From the NCBI RefSeq assembly GCF_013450155.1, contig NZ_JACCKD010000004.1, forward strand, positions 372,001 through 436,000: a stretch of DNA of 64,000 bases, in the 5' to 3' direction. The DNA is from Haloechinothrix aidingensis. GTDB lineage: Bacteria; Actinomycetota; Actinomycetes; Mycobacteriales; Pseudonocardiaceae. The position numbers and the translations under genes are program-made. Positions 32,569 to 41,517 of this stretch are shown piece after piece. The notes beneath the pieces are model-generated. The model searched no databases. It was given only the letters and a program-made list of their open reading frames with translations, and was not told where the DNA came from. Each line of letters begins with the position of its first letter. The first letter of the stretch is position 1.

Positions 32569-34614
32569 TCACGCGTCGTAGTCGACAACGATCTGCGCGG
32601 CGGTGGGGTACGACTGGCAGGTCAGGACGTACCCCTCGGCGACCTCGCGATCGCCGAGCACGAGGTTCTGCTCCATATCGACGGTGCCCTGCACGAGCCG
32701 GGCACGGCATGTGCCGCAGGCCCCACCCCTGCACGCGTACGGCGCGTCGACGTTGTTGTGCAGCGCGGCGTCGAGCACCGTACGGTCGCCCTCGACCCGG
32801 AACACCACCCGCCGGCCCCGCACCGTCGCCGCGACCGTGGCATCGACCGCGGTCTGCACGGCCTGCGGCGCGGCGTTCGTAGCGCGCTCGGGGTGGAACA
32901 GCTCGATGTGGATACGGTCGGAGTCGACGTCGTCGTTGCGCAGCGCGGCACGCACGTCCTGGACAAGCGACTGCGGCCCGCACAGGTACCACCCGTCGAC
33001 CGCCAGGGGATCACCGGTCAGTCGGGTGAGCTCACTCGGCTCGATCCGCCCCGCGACGCTCGTCTCGCCATCGTCACGCTGTCGTTCGGCAGCCTCGCTG
33101 CTCCACCCGCTGAAGTGGTGCACGACGCGCAACCTGCCCTCGAACCGGCGTTCCAGCATCCGCAGTTCGTCGAGGAACATGGTGTTGTCCGGGTCGCGGT
33201 TGCCGTAGATCAGCGTGAACCGGCTGTCCTCCTCCACGAGCAGCGCCGTGGAGAGCATCGAGATGACCGGGGTGATCCCGCTACCGGCGACCACCCCGAC
33301 ATAGTGGCGCCGCGCGCCACCGTCCGGGCGCAGTGTGAAGCGGCCGGACGGTTCCTGAACCCCGATGCGGTCACCGGCACGCAGTCGCTGCGTGAGGTAG
33401 GTCGAGACGGTGCCGCCCGGAACCCTCTTGACCGCGATCCTGAGCAGGTCCGATGTCGCCGACGTGCAGATGGAGTACGTCCGGCGGTACGTGGTCCCGT
33501 CGACGTCGACATGGACGGTCATGTGCTGGCCCGGCACGAACCGGAACTGCTCGCGCAACTCGGCAGGCAGCTCGAAACTGATGGCGACGCTGTCCTCGGT
33601 CAGCGAGCGCACCTCGGAGACACGCAGCCGGTGAATGCGACCGGCCTCGGCAGGGTCCGAGGCGGACTCGGTGTAGAACGAGTCGGCCAGCTTGCGCCAG
33701 GCACGGTACTCACTCGCGCTCAGCTCCTTGCCCCAGGCCGTGATGATCGCCGAGTCCCTGGACACGTAGGCGTCCTCGTTGCACCGCCACGCCCGGATGT
33801 ACCGGTAGAACGGGATGGCAGGGTGCAGGTGGTGCACCAGATGGTAGTTCTGGTACAGCATCAACGGCGTCAGCAGCCACTCGAGTCCTACCCGGACCCG
33901 GGTGGCACGGAATCGGTTCTGCGACTCGGTCGCCGTGAGCCCGTGATGCGGCAGCCAGTCGAACCACCACGCGAGCACCATCGCCCCGAAGCGTTGCGGG
34001 ATCAGGTAGATCACCGCGAGCGACCAGAACCAGCCCCCGAGAACCGACCAGGTGATGACCCCGATGGTCGCTGCCGCCAGCGCCACCGTCTCGACCACCT
34101 CGGCCCGCGGCCGCCGCCGGATACGCGGGGCCCAGAACCAGATGTAGTAGAGATCCTGGGTGGCCCAGCGCAACGGTAGCTGCCAGACAGGGCCGTGACT
34201 CGTCCAGGCGTCCGGGTCGATACTGCGATGCTCGTTGGTGTTCCTGTGGTGCTCGATGTGGACGAACCGGAACGCAGGGAAACTCGCGAAACCCGCCACG
34301 AAGGGCGCGGACATGCGCCCGAGCGCCTCGTTGACCCGGGAGTACCGGCCCGCGGCGTGGTGCGACGCCTCGTGGAGCACCGTGAACATGAGGAAGGTGA
34401 CCGCGGCGTGCATCGGTACGGTGACCCACGCCGAGACGCCGGCGCCCAGTACCGACCAGGTTGCCACGCACCACAACAGGAGCGAGGCGAGGTAGAGCAG
34501 CAGTGTCGGCACCGACACGCGCGGGACCGGTATCCCGGGGTCGGGGACACCGCGGCGCACGGCCCTGGACTCGGCCTCACTGAGCACCGGACGTTGTTCC
34601 ACGGATGTCGTCAC
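32569..34614 (-). CDS. Membrane di-iron hydroxylase/desaturase fused to ferredoxin reductase and 2Fe-2S ferredoxin
   Basis: A 681-residue three-part protein. The first about 320 residues form a fatty-acid-desaturase-type membrane domain with histidine boxes HEASHH, HIEHHRNTNEH and YHLVHHLHP. Then follow an FNR-type domain ('RRTYSICT' FAD site, 'VVAGSGITPVISML' NAD site, 'DGWYLCGPQSLV') and a C-terminal plant-type ferredoxin ('CRGGACGTCRARL' plus a distal Cys in 'YVLTCQSYP'). It is therefore self-sufficient in electron supply from NAD(P)H. It probably hydroxylates or desaturates a lipid. GTG at 34614 has GAGGAG upstream; TTG at 34653, overlapping the R2lox stop, is an alternative. It is in one operon with R2lox. 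Confidence 0.88.
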   Translation of the reverse strand: MTTSVEQRPVLSEAESRAVRRGVPDPGIPVPRVSVPTLLLYLASLLLWCVATWSVLGAGVSAWVTVPMHAAVTFLMFTVLHEASHHAAGRYSRVNEALGRMSAPFVAGFASFPAFRFVHIEHHRNTNEHRSIDPDAWTSHGPVWQLPLRWATQDLYYIWFWAPRIRRRPRAEVVETVALAAATIGVITWSVLGGWFWSLAVIYLIPQRFGAMVLAWWFDWLPHHGLTATESQNRFRATRVRVGLEWLLTPLMLYQNYHLVHHLHPAIPFYRYIRAWRCNEDAYVSRDSAIITAWGKELSASEYRAWRKLADSFYTESASDPAEAGRIHRLRVSEVRSLTEDSVAISFELPAELREQFRFVPGQHMTVHVDVDGTTYRRTYSICTSATSDLLRIAVKRVPGGTVSTYLTQRLRAGDRIGVQEPSGRFTLRPDGGARRHYVGVVAGSGITPVISMLSTALLVEEDSRFTLIYGNRDPDNTMFLDELRMLERRFEGRLRVVHHFSGWSSEAAERQRDDGETSVAGRIEPSELTRLTGDPLAVDGWYLCGPQSLVQDVRAALRNDDVDSDRIHIELFHPERATNAAPQAVQTAVDATVAATVRGRRVVFRVEGDRTVLDAALHNNVDAPYACRGGACGTCRARLVQGTVDMEQNLVLGDREVAEGYVLTCQSYPTAAQIVVDYDA

Positions 34615-34649
34615 TGTCAGCTCCTCGTCGACGGCCTTGCGGGAGTTGG

Positions 34650-35630
34650 TCAACGGGCCGAAGCCACCGCCCGGCCCGTCACCTCGGCATCCTCCTCGGC
34701 GAAGGTGTCCTCCAGCCGCATCGGCGTGTAGTCCTCGTCGATATCGGCGACGTCGCGCCCACGCGCGCTCTCGATCGCCTTCAACCTCCTGGTGACCTTG
34801 TCCATGGCGTACTCGGTCATCTCGTCGAGATCGATCCCGAAGGGAACGCCGTCCGGGAACTGGTCGAAGATCCGGGAGATCAGCGCGAGCGAGGGCTGGA
34901 TCAGCTCCTGCATCCGCGCGTCCACCACATCCCAGTTGGCGTCGTCCGCGGCGACGTGCCGGCGGCAGGTGAACGTACCCCAGGCCATGTGGCGGCGCTC
35001 GTCGTCACCGATACGCTTGATGATCTCCTGCATGCCCGGCAGGATGCCCGTGCTGTTGCACATCTTCGCCCAGGCGAAGTAGCCGGTCAGCGCGAGCGTT
35101 CCCTCCACGATGTGGTTGTAGGTCACCGAGGCCCGGATCTGGGCGGCAGGCGAGGGATCGGCCGAGAGCGCGTACAGCGACGCGGGCAGCTCCTCGTAGA
35201 AGATCGTGCGGTAGGGCTCGCTGTAGTCCACGTAGGGATGCAGGTCCTCGGTCAGCCCGACGGCGTCGAACCACATCCGGAACGACTGCATGTGCTTGGC
35301 TTCCTCGAACAGGAACTGCGTCAGGTAGGCCTCGTCGGCAAGGCGGCCCTCCGCGGCCATCGCGCTCAGGAACGGCTGCAGGTCCTGGGCGACCGACTCC
35401 TCCCCCGCCATGAAATGCGCGGCCATGGTGCACGTCAGCTGCTTCTCGTCCGGCGACATCGCGGCGAAGTCGGCCGCGTCCTTGCTGAAGTCGATGCCGG
35501 CGGGGTGCCAGAACTTGTCGTTGCCCTTCTGGAGAAGCTTCATCGGAAACGAGTCCATCCGGAGCCCGCCCGAGGCCAGGCTGCCGAACCCGGCGCGGCT
35601 TCCGTGCTCGATCACGCGGTTCGTGGTCAT
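34650..35630 (-). CDS. R2-like ligand-binding oxidase (R2lox), Mn/Fe
   Basis: A 326-residue ferritin-fold protein. Metal ligands are E78 ('AGEESVAQD'), E110 and H113 ('LFEEAKHMQ'), E176 ('YNHIVEGTL'), and E211 and H214 ('GDDERRHMA'). V80 and Y171 occupy the positions that form the Val-Tyr ether cross-link in mycobacterial and Geobacillus R2lox. This pattern and the lack of the long C-terminal tail separate it from ribonucleotide reductase R2. R2lox binds a fatty acid and a Mn/Fe cofactor; its natural reaction is unknown. GTGGAG precedes ATG 35630. Tight linkage to a lipid hydroxylase-reductase suggests a shared lipid substrate or serial oxidation. Confidence 0.9.
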   Translation of the reverse strand: MTTNRVIEHGSRAGFGSLASGGLRMDSFPMKLLQKGNDKFWHPAGIDFSKDAADFAAMSPDEKQLTCTMAAHFMAGEESVAQDLQPFLSAMAAEGRLADEAYLTQFLFEEAKHMQSFRMWFDAVGLTEDLHPYVDYSEPYRTIFYEELPASLYALSADPSPAAQIRASVTYNHIVEGTLALTGYFAWAKMCNSTGILPGMQEIIKRIGDDERRHMAWGTFTCRRHVAADDANWDVVDARMQELIQPSLALISRIFDQFPDGVPFGIDLDEMTEYAMDKVTRRLKAIESARGRDVADIDEDYTPMRLEDTFAEEDAEVTGRAVASAR

Positions 35631-35749
35631 CGGCATCTCCACTGTCGGCGGGCAGTTGCTACCGGCAGTATCGGCGGGGTCGTACTCGTGCCGCGCGGGC
35701 CGCAGGGGCCCGTACTGGCCCTCCGGTGCCAGGTCGTGCGCCTGCCGGT

Positions 35750-37054
35750 TCAGTGCAACGGGACACGTACGGTCGCGGCGAGTCCGCCGCCCGGACGCAC
35801 AGCGAGGTCGAGCCCGCCACGCATGGCCTGGACGATCTGCTCGACGATCCACAGGCCGAGTCCGGTACCGCCAGAGGCCTCACCGAGCGATACGTCCTTA
35901 CGCTTCACCGCTTCCAGCTGTTCGGGCGCAAGACCGGGCCCACGGTCGAGCACATCGAATCGCACCTCCGTCGGGTCGACGGTGGCCGATACCTCGACGG
36001 GTTCGCCTTCGCCGTGCCGTGCGGCATTGTCGATCAGATTGGTCAACACGCGGCGGATTCGCTGGGTGTCGATCCGCACGACCGCGTCCGGTGGGGTCAC
36101 GTTCAACCGCAGTCGCGGCGGGTGCAGCCCGGCCGCGTCGCTCGAGGCGAGCAGCAGCTCGTGCAACCCGACCGTACGCGGCTGGCCCGCGGGCTGCGTC
36201 GGGCTCTTGCTGGCGGTCACGTCGGAGAGCGCGTCGAGCATGGTCGACAGGTGCTCGGCGTGCTCGGCGACCAGGCGCTGCGCCGTGGCGCGCTGCTCCT
36301 GGTCGAGCCGCCCGCGTGGATCGCCGAGCTGGGCACTCAGCGCGCGCAGCGAGGACACCGGCGTGCGGAAGTCGTGCAGGATGGCGCGCAACCCGTCGTG
36401 TTGCGCGCTGTAGGCCTCGAGCAACCGGGCGCGGAGATCACGTTCCTCCTCGGCGGCGAAATGCTCGGCGAGGGCTTCCGCGTTGGCGGCGGCCCTCGCC
36501 GCGTGCGCACGCTCCGCGTACAGGGCGAGGCTGCCCCCGAACACGGCCATGAACAGCAGGTAGAGCGGCCACCACACGCCTGCGACCAGCCGCTGCTCCA
36601 GCGGTACTTCGTCCGCGTCGATGAGCAACGCGACCACGAGGTACCCGGTGCCGAGCACCGTGGCCAGCCCGATCGCCAGCCAGAGGTTCAATCGTGTCGC
36701 CGCGGCGGTGACGGCCAGGAACAGGATGGCCACGGCCGGGCTCGTGGCACCACCGGTGAGAGCGATGAGCCCCAGGGTCAGGGCCCCGTCCACCGAGGTC
36801 ACGACGAGCGGGGCCGCACTACCGGGCCGTTCCCAGTGCGGCCGGAACATCAGCACGAGCGCGTAGCCCAGCGCCGCCGACAGCAGGACGGCCGTCGGGA
36901 TCGGGTGGTTGCGCGTCGGATCGACACCGGCGACGAACGGCACGATGACCGACAGCACGATGGCGAGCCGGATCGAGACGATCACCCGCTCGACCGGGGC
37001 GAGATTCCCGTCCTCGTCCAGGACGTGCGGGGTGGAGCCGCCGCCGTGGCTCAT
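35750..37054 (-). CDS. Sensor histidine kinase
   Basis: A 434-residue kinase. The N-terminal half has about six membrane helices with short loops and no clear extracellular domain. A coiled linker ('[35 protein letters not shown]') precedes the H-box '[19 protein letters not shown]', then N-box '[10 protein letters not shown]', G1 'DRGPGL' and G2 '[10 protein letters not shown]'. The absence of a large sensor loop suggests that it senses a membrane state or lipid-soluble ligand. A strong AAAGGAGG precedes ATG 37054. It is divergent from its presumed partner regulator, with starts 67 bp apart. Confidence 0.9.
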   Translation of the reverse strand: MSHGGGSTPHVLDEDGNLAPVERVIVSIRLAIVLSVIVPFVAGVDPTRNHPIPTAVLLSAALGYALVLMFRPHWERPGSAAPLVVTSVDGALTLGLIALTGGATSPAVAILFLAVTAAATRLNLWLAIGLATVLGTGYLVVALLIDADEVPLEQRLVAGVWWPLYLLFMAVFGGSLALYAERAHAARAAANAEALAEHFAAEEERDLRARLLEAYSAQHDGLRAILHDFRTPVSSLRALSAQLGDPRGRLDQEQRATAQRLVAEHAEHLSTMLDALSDVTASKSPTQPAGQPRTVGLHELLLASSDAAGLHPPRLRLNVTPPDAVVRIDTQRIRRVLTNLIDNAARHGEGEPVEVSATVDPTEVRFDVLDRGPGLAPEQLEAVKRKDVSLGEASGGTGLGLWIVEQIVQAMRGGLDLAVRPGGGLAATVRVPLH

Positions 37055-37121
37055 GCGGACCGACCTCCTTTCCCGGCCGAGCAGTGTCGCACCCGGCAAC
37101 CGGGCATGGCACACTACCGCA

Positions 37122-37790
37122 GTGAACGATCCGCTGCGCATCGTCATCGTGGATGACCACGGCCTGTTCGGTCAGGGCCTGGCGCTGCTGCTGTCGACGG
37201 AGGCCGGTGACCGGTTCGAGGTCGCGGGCCGCACCACGCGCGTCGAGGAGGCGGCTACGCTCGCGGCCGACTGCCGGGCGGATGTGGCGATCGTCGACCT
37301 CGCGATGCCCCCGCTCGGTGGCAGTGCGGCGATCCGCCAGATCCGTACCCGCTCGCCCGACACGCGGATCCTCGCGCTGTCCGGTACCGACGACCTCGAG
37401 CTCGCAGAAGAAGCCGTGCGGGCAGGCGCGCACGGCTACCTTCCCAAGTCGGCCGACCCGGAAGTGCTTGTCGCGCCGCTGCTGGCTCTCGCGGACGGAT
37501 TCGGTGTCTTCGACGAACGGCTCGTGCACACCCTCGTCGATGCTTCGCGCAAACCCCCGCAAGACCTGGTCGACCGGCTGTCGCGTCAGGAGATTCACCT
37601 GTGGAAGCTGGTGGCAGGCGGCCTGGAGACCACGGAGCTCGCCCGCAGGATGTTCGTATCGGATCGTAGCGCCAAACGCATGGTCGCCGGCTTGCTGAAC
37701 AAGATCGGCGCCGCCAACCGCATCGAGGCGGCCGGGCTCGCCGGGCAGTTCGGCCTACTGGAGCAGGAGTCGTCACCGCAGATCCGGTGA
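37122..37790 (+). CDS. NarL/LuxR-family response regulator
   Basis: A 222-residue regulator. The receiver domain (1-125) has the acidic pair in 'IVIVDDHGLFG', the phospho-acceptor Asp in 'VAIVDLAMPP', Ser/Thr 'LALSGTDD' and Lys 'GYLPKSADP'. The C-terminal LuxR-type helix-turn-helix is 'LSRQEIHLWKLVAGGLETTELARRMFVSDRSAKRMVAGLLNKIGA'. The GTG start at 37122 faces away from the kinase gene. A NarL-type regulator normally pairs with a HisKA_3 kinase, whereas the neighbour has an orthodox H-box. Confidence 0.9.
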   Translation: MNDPLRIVIVDDHGLFGQGLALLLSTEAGDRFEVAGRTTRVEEAATLAADCRADVAIVDLAMPPLGGSAAIRQIRTRSPDTRILALSGTDDLELAEEAVRAGAHGYLPKSADPEVLVAPLLALADGFGVFDERLVHTLVDASRKPPQDLVDRLSRQEIHLWKLVAGGLETTELARRMFVSDRSAKRMVAGLLNKIGAANRIEAAGLAGQFGLLEQESSPQIR

Positions 37791-37817
37791 CCAGGCCCGC
37801 TCCAGCCCTGACGGCGG

Positions 37818-38465
37818 TCAGCGCGCGGCCGGACCGCCTGCGTCGGCGCCTGCCCGTGACAGGGCGCCGTGGACGTTGCGGATCGCGAGCTCTGCGACCC
37901 GAGCGCCCGTCTCCTCGGCCGGCTCGACAGGGAACAGCATGTGGCTCACGGTCATGCGGACGATCGCGTCCACCGTCACGGCCAGCTCGCGTTGCTCGAG
38001 CTCCGGGTGGTGCGCCTCGACGAAACGCCCGACCACCCCTGCCGCCGCGCTCATGATCGCGTCGGAGCGGGTGGTCAGCAGGGGCAGCAACGAGTTCTCC
38101 CCGCCGCGCGCGCTGTCCAGGACGGCCCTGATGAGCGAGTTCGTCTCGGCTTCGCGGAGCACGTGGGTCACCATGGCGGCTATGGCGCTGCCGAGGTCGT
38201 CGGGATGCCGCTCGAACTGCTCCGCAACGCCCTGCAGGACGTGATCGGCCTCCCTCGACACGACCTCCTGGCCGAGGTGGTCCTTGGAGTCGAACTCCGT
38301 GTAGAGGGTCTGCCTGCTGATCCCCACGTTCTCGGCAAGGCGCCCCATGCGGACGCGGGCCCAGCCCAGCTCGATCGTCAGCCGCCGCGCCTCGTCGAGC
38401 ACGGTGTCGCGGAGCTGCCGCCGCACCGCATCCCGGATCCGGTACGCGGTTGACGCCTGAGCCAT
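37818..38465 (-). CDS. TetR family repressor of the P450 operon
   Basis: A 215-residue TetR protein. The N-terminal helix-turn-helix is 'LDEARRLTIELGWARVRMGRLAENVGISRQTLYTEFDSKDHLGQEVV' (about 23-70). The C-terminal half is helical and matches the TetR ligand domain seen beside actinobacterial P450 genes. GGAGGAGG precedes ATG 38465 (GTG at 38468 is possible). It is divergent from the P450 gene across a 26-bp palindrome, so it probably represses both itself and the P450 operon. Confidence 0.9.
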   Translation of the reverse strand: MAQASTAYRIRDAVRRQLRDTVLDEARRLTIELGWARVRMGRLAENVGISRQTLYTEFDSKDHLGQEVVSREADHVLQGVAEQFERHPDDLGSAIAAMVTHVLREAETNSLIRAVLDSARGGENSLLPLLTTRSDAIMSAAAGVVGRFVEAHHPELEQRELAVTVDAIVRMTVSHMLFPVEPAEETGARVAELAIRNVHGALSRAGADAGGPAAR

Positions 38466-38543
38466 CACTACCTCCTCCGTGCCGGACGCCCCACATCGTC
38501 ACCCACCTCCGCAGCCTAACAAATCCTTGACACTGACTTGGTG

Positions 38544-38569
38544 CCTGACAAAATTTAAATATTGTAAGG
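38544..38569. promoter_or_regulatory. 26-bp palindromic operator between TetR and P450
   Basis: Each half reads CCTKACAAWATTT toward the centre. Eleven of 13 base pairs are symmetrical, with AT-rich ATTTAAAT in the middle. A TTGGTG/TATTGT promoter pair (38538-38543, 38560-38565) for the P450 gene overlaps it. This is the expected layout for autoregulated TetR repression. Confidence 0.75.
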
Positions 38570-38629
38570 TTGTCCAACACGGCGTAGTATTTGTCACCAC
38601 CGCCCCGCCTACTCGAACCGGGAGATGCC

Positions 38630-39901
38630 ATGTCGCGACCCACCAACGAATCACCTCGCCCGTACGACCCTGTCGACCTGTCGTCCCGGGCCTTCTGGGC
38701 AGGCACCGACACCGAGCGGGAGACGGCGTTCGCCGAGCTGCGCGCGAAGCGACCGGTCTCCTGGCACCGGCCGCTGGAGGACCTGCTGTTCACCGACCCG
38801 AACGACACCGGGTTCTGGGCGATCGTGCGCCACGCGGACCTTGTCGAGGCGACCAAGCGACACGAGGACCTCATCTCCGGGGAGGGCATCCTGATGGAGT
38901 CGCTGCCGCCGGAGCTGCTGGAGGCGGGCCAGTCGATCATCGCGATGGACCCGCCGCGGCACAGCAAGCTGCGCAGGCTGATCAGCAAGGCCTTCACCCC
39001 GAAGCAGATGAAGCGCATCGAGGACCGGATCCGGGCCAACGCGCGAATGATCGTCGATGACCTGGCACCCAAGGGTGAGGCGGACTTCGTCGCCGAATGC
39101 GCCGCGCTGATGCCGATGCACAACATCTGCGACATGATGGGCATCCCGTACGCGGACCGGCAGAAGGTCGCGCACGAGGCCGCGATGCCGACCGGGGTGT
39201 CCGACCCGGATGTGGTCGGCGAGGGCGATCCCGTGCAGCGGCTGTTCGAGGCCGCCGGGTACCTGCACGACATGGCCAAACGACTGGCCGCGCAGCGGCG
39301 GGACGAGCCGGGCGACGACCTGATCACCGCGCTGGCCGTCTCCGAGGTCGACGGAGCGAGACTGACCGACGACGAGATCGGCGCGTTCTTCGTGCTGCTG
39401 TGCATCGCGGGCAACGACACAACCCGCCAGTCCACAAGCCACGCGATGAAGGCTCTTACCGACCACCCTGCGCAACGCGCGTGGCTGATGGCCGACTTCG
39501 ACGGGCGCATCACCGGGGCCGTCGAGGAGTTCGTCCGCTGGGCCACGCCGATCATGACCTTCCGCCGCACCGCGGCACGGGACATCGAGTTCGGCGGGCA
39601 GACGATCCGCAGCGGCGAGAAGGTGATCCTGTTCTACTCCTCGGCCAACCGCGACGAGACCGTCTTCGACCGGCCGAACGAGTTCGACCTGAGCCGGGAC
39701 CCGAACCCGCACGTGGGCTTCGGCGGCAACGGTATTCACCACTGCCTTGGCAACCAGCTCGCACGCACCCAGCTGCGGGTGCTCTTCGACGAGCTGCTGC
39801 ACCGGCTGCCGGACATCCAGGCAGGCGAGCCCGACCTGCTCAACGCGAACTTCATCCACGGCATCAAGCGCATGCCGTGCACCTTCACCCCGCAACGCTG
39901 A
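38630..39901 (+). CDS. Cytochrome P450
   Basis: A 423-residue soluble bacterial P450. Seen are the I-helix 'LLCIAGNDTTRQS', the K-helix 'EEFVRWATP', the meander 'NRDETVFDRPNEFDL' and the heme loop 'FGGNGIHHCLGNQLARTQLR' with Cys372. The 'AGNDTTR' and 'C-terminal GIKRMPCTFTP' patterns recall the CYP124/125/142-like groups that oxidise sterols, branched lipids or alkyl chains; the substrate is not fixed by this. GGGAG precedes ATG 38630. Ferredoxin and reductase genes follow immediately, which gives a complete electron chain. Confidence 0.93.
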   Translation: MSRPTNESPRPYDPVDLSSRAFWAGTDTERETAFAELRAKRPVSWHRPLEDLLFTDPNDTGFWAIVRHADLVEATKRHEDLISGEGILMESLPPELLEAGQSIIAMDPPRHSKLRRLISKAFTPKQMKRIEDRIRANARMIVDDLAPKGEADFVAECAALMPMHNICDMMGIPYADRQKVAHEAAMPTGVSDPDVVGEGDPVQRLFEAAGYLHDMAKRLAAQRRDEPGDDLITALAVSEVDGARLTDDEIGAFFVLLCIAGNDTTRQSTSHAMKALTDHPAQRAWLMADFDGRITGAVEEFVRWATPIMTFRRTAARDIEFGGQTIRSGEKVILFYSSANRDETVFDRPNEFDLSRDPNPHVGFGGNGIHHCLGNQLARTQLRVLFDELLHRLPDIQAGEPDLLNANFIHGIKRMPCTFTPQR

Positions 39902-39919
39902 CCGGCCGAGGTGACAACC

Positions 39920-40111
39920 ATGAAGATCCACATCGATGAGGACAAGTGCACCGGCCACGGTGTCTGCGAAGCCATCAGGGAGGACGTGTTCGAGGTCGGT
40001 GACGACGGCGTCGCGCACCTGATCACCGAGGAGCTGACCGAGGACATGCGTGAGGACCTCCAGGACGCCTGCGACCAGTGCCCGACACAGGCGCTGCGCC
40101 TGGAAGGCTGA
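39920..40111 (+). CDS. 3Fe-4S ferredoxin of the P450 system
   Basis: A 63-residue ferredoxin. 'EDKCTGHGVCEAI' and 'CDQCPTQAL' give the C-x5-C...C-P pattern, where the second cluster cysteine of the 4Fe type is replaced by His/Gly, as is usual in P450 partner ferredoxins. It carries single electrons from the reductase encoded next to the P450 heme. ATG 39920 follows GAGGTG; a GTG at 39911 is possible. Confidence 0.93.
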   Translation: MKIHIDEDKCTGHGVCEAIREDVFEVGDDGVAHLITEELTEDMREDLQDACDQCPTQALRLEG

Positions 40112-40120
40112 GGGGCGGTG

Positions 40121-41341
40121 ATGAGCACGTCCCGTCTCGTCGTCGTCGGCGCCTCGCTGGCCGGGCTCCGCGCGGTCGAGGCCGCAAGGCGCACCGGCTA
40201 CGACGGCCCGCTCACGCTCGTCGGCGCGGAACCGCACCTGCCGTACGACCGCCCGCCGTTGTCCAAGGAGTTCCTCGCCCCCGCCCCGCAGCCACCGGAA
40301 CCTCCGACCCATCGCGCCGAGCACTCGCTGCGCGCCGAGCTCGATGTCGACCTGCGACTCGGCACCGCCGCTACCGGCGTCGACACGGCTGCGCGGGTGC
40401 TGCACCTTGACGACGGGCGGCTGCCCTACACCGGGCTGATCATCGCCACCGGTGCCACTGCCAGGCAGCTGCCGAACACCCCTGAACTCGCCGGGGTGCA
40501 CACGCTGCGCACTGTGGAGGACGCCCACCGGGTGCGCGCCGAACTCGATGCCGGAGCGCGCAACGTGGTCGTGGTCGGCGCGGGGTTCATCGGTTCCGAG
40601 GTCGCCGCCGCCGTGCGTAAGCGCGGGCTGCCGGTCACGGTCGTCGAGATGGCTCCCGTCCCGCTGGTGCGGGCGATCGGCGAGCAGATGGGGTCGGCGT
40701 GTGCGCGGCTGCACGAGCGGCACGGCACGGACCTGCGCTGCGGCGTGGGCGTAGCGGGCCTCGAGGCAGGCGAGGGCACCGACCGTGTCGAGCGGGTGCG
40801 GTTGACGGACGGCAGCACCCTGGACGCGGACGTCGTCGTGGTCGGCACCGGAGCCGCGCCTGCCACCGGATGGCTCGCCGGGTCCGGGCTCGAGATCGAT
40901 GACGGTGTCGTGTGCGACGAGACGCTGGCCACCGGTGCACCGGGCGTGTACGCGGCGGGCGATGTCGCCAGATGGACCAACCCTGCCTTCGGTGAGCGGA
41001 TGCGGCTGGAACACTGGACCACCACCGCCGAGCAGGGTGCCGCCGCTGCCCGGAACGCGCTGCGTCCCGTTGAGGCGCAGCCGTTCGAGACCGTGCCGTA
41101 CTTCTGGTCCGACTGGTACGAGCACCGGCTGCAGTTCATCGGCGTCCCTACCGCCGAGGAGGTCCGCGTGGTCACCGGCGACACGGACTCCGAGAGCTTT
41201 CTCGCCCTCTACCGGCAGGGCGACAGGGTGGTCGGTGCCCTCGGGCTCAACGAGCGCAAGCTGGTCATGAAGTTCCGCAGGCTCATCGCCACACGCACAT
41301 CGTGGCGCGACGGCCTGGACTATGTCGAAGGGACGCGGTGA
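40121..41341 (+). CDS. NAD(P)H-dependent ferredoxin reductase
   Basis: A 406-residue FAD protein of the rubredoxin/putidaredoxin-reductase type. 'RLVVVGASLAGLRAVEAAR' (FAD), 'LPYDRPPLSKEFL', 'NVVVVGAGFIGSEVAAAVRKRG' (NAD), 'GVYAAGDVARWTNP' (FAD flavin site) and a C-terminal 'WSDWYEHRLQFIG' reductase domain are seen. It closes the P450 electron chain. GAGGGG precedes the GTG/ATG pair at 40118/40121. Confidence 0.92.
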   Translation: MSTSRLVVVGASLAGLRAVEAARRTGYDGPLTLVGAEPHLPYDRPPLSKEFLAPAPQPPEPPTHRAEHSLRAELDVDLRLGTAATGVDTAARVLHLDDGRLPYTGLIIATGATARQLPNTPELAGVHTLRTVEDAHRVRAELDAGARNVVVVGAGFIGSEVAAAVRKRGLPVTVVEMAPVPLVRAIGEQMGSACARLHERHGTDLRCGVGVAGLEAGEGTDRVERVRLTDGSTLDADVVVVGTGAAPATGWLAGSGLEIDDGVVCDETLATGAPGVYAAGDVARWTNPAFGERMRLEHWTTTAEQGAAAARNALRPVEAQPFETVPYFWSDWYEHRLQFIGVPTAEEVRVVTGDTDSESFLALYRQGDRVVGALGLNERKLVMKFRRLIATRTSWRDGLDYVEGTR

Positions 41342-41489
41342 CGGCCTGCCGGGAAGCGCCAGCTTCCGTCCACATCAGATCGATGATGCCTGCGACTTGG
41401 CGTGCCGGCGAACCACCCGTGCGACGCGCTCGCCCGCAGCCGCATCATAGCGATTCCGTCAGAAGCCTGCCTCCAGCTCCTTGCCTATA

Positions 41490-41505
41490 TCGAACACGTG
41501 TTCTA
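41490..41505. promoter_or_regulatory. LexA-type SOS box
   Basis: TCGAACACGTGTTCTA differs at one position from the actinobacterial LexA consensus TCGAAC-N4-GTTCGA. It contains the perfect palindrome GAACACGTGTTC and lies 13 bp upstream of the HNH gene start codon. Confidence 0.75.
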
Positions 41506-41517
41506 TTATGGGTGGTG

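Noticed and set aside
34650-35630. Ribonucleotide reductase R2 subunit
   Set aside because: Size, the V80/Y171 cross-link pair and the absence of a nearby large subunit gene fit R2lox instead.
38651-41125. Very long open frame (over 800 codons) on the strand opposite the P450, ferredoxin and reductase genes
   Set aside because: It crosses three well-supported genes and an intergenic gap, has no motif or start signal and has the composition of a high-GC antisense shadow.
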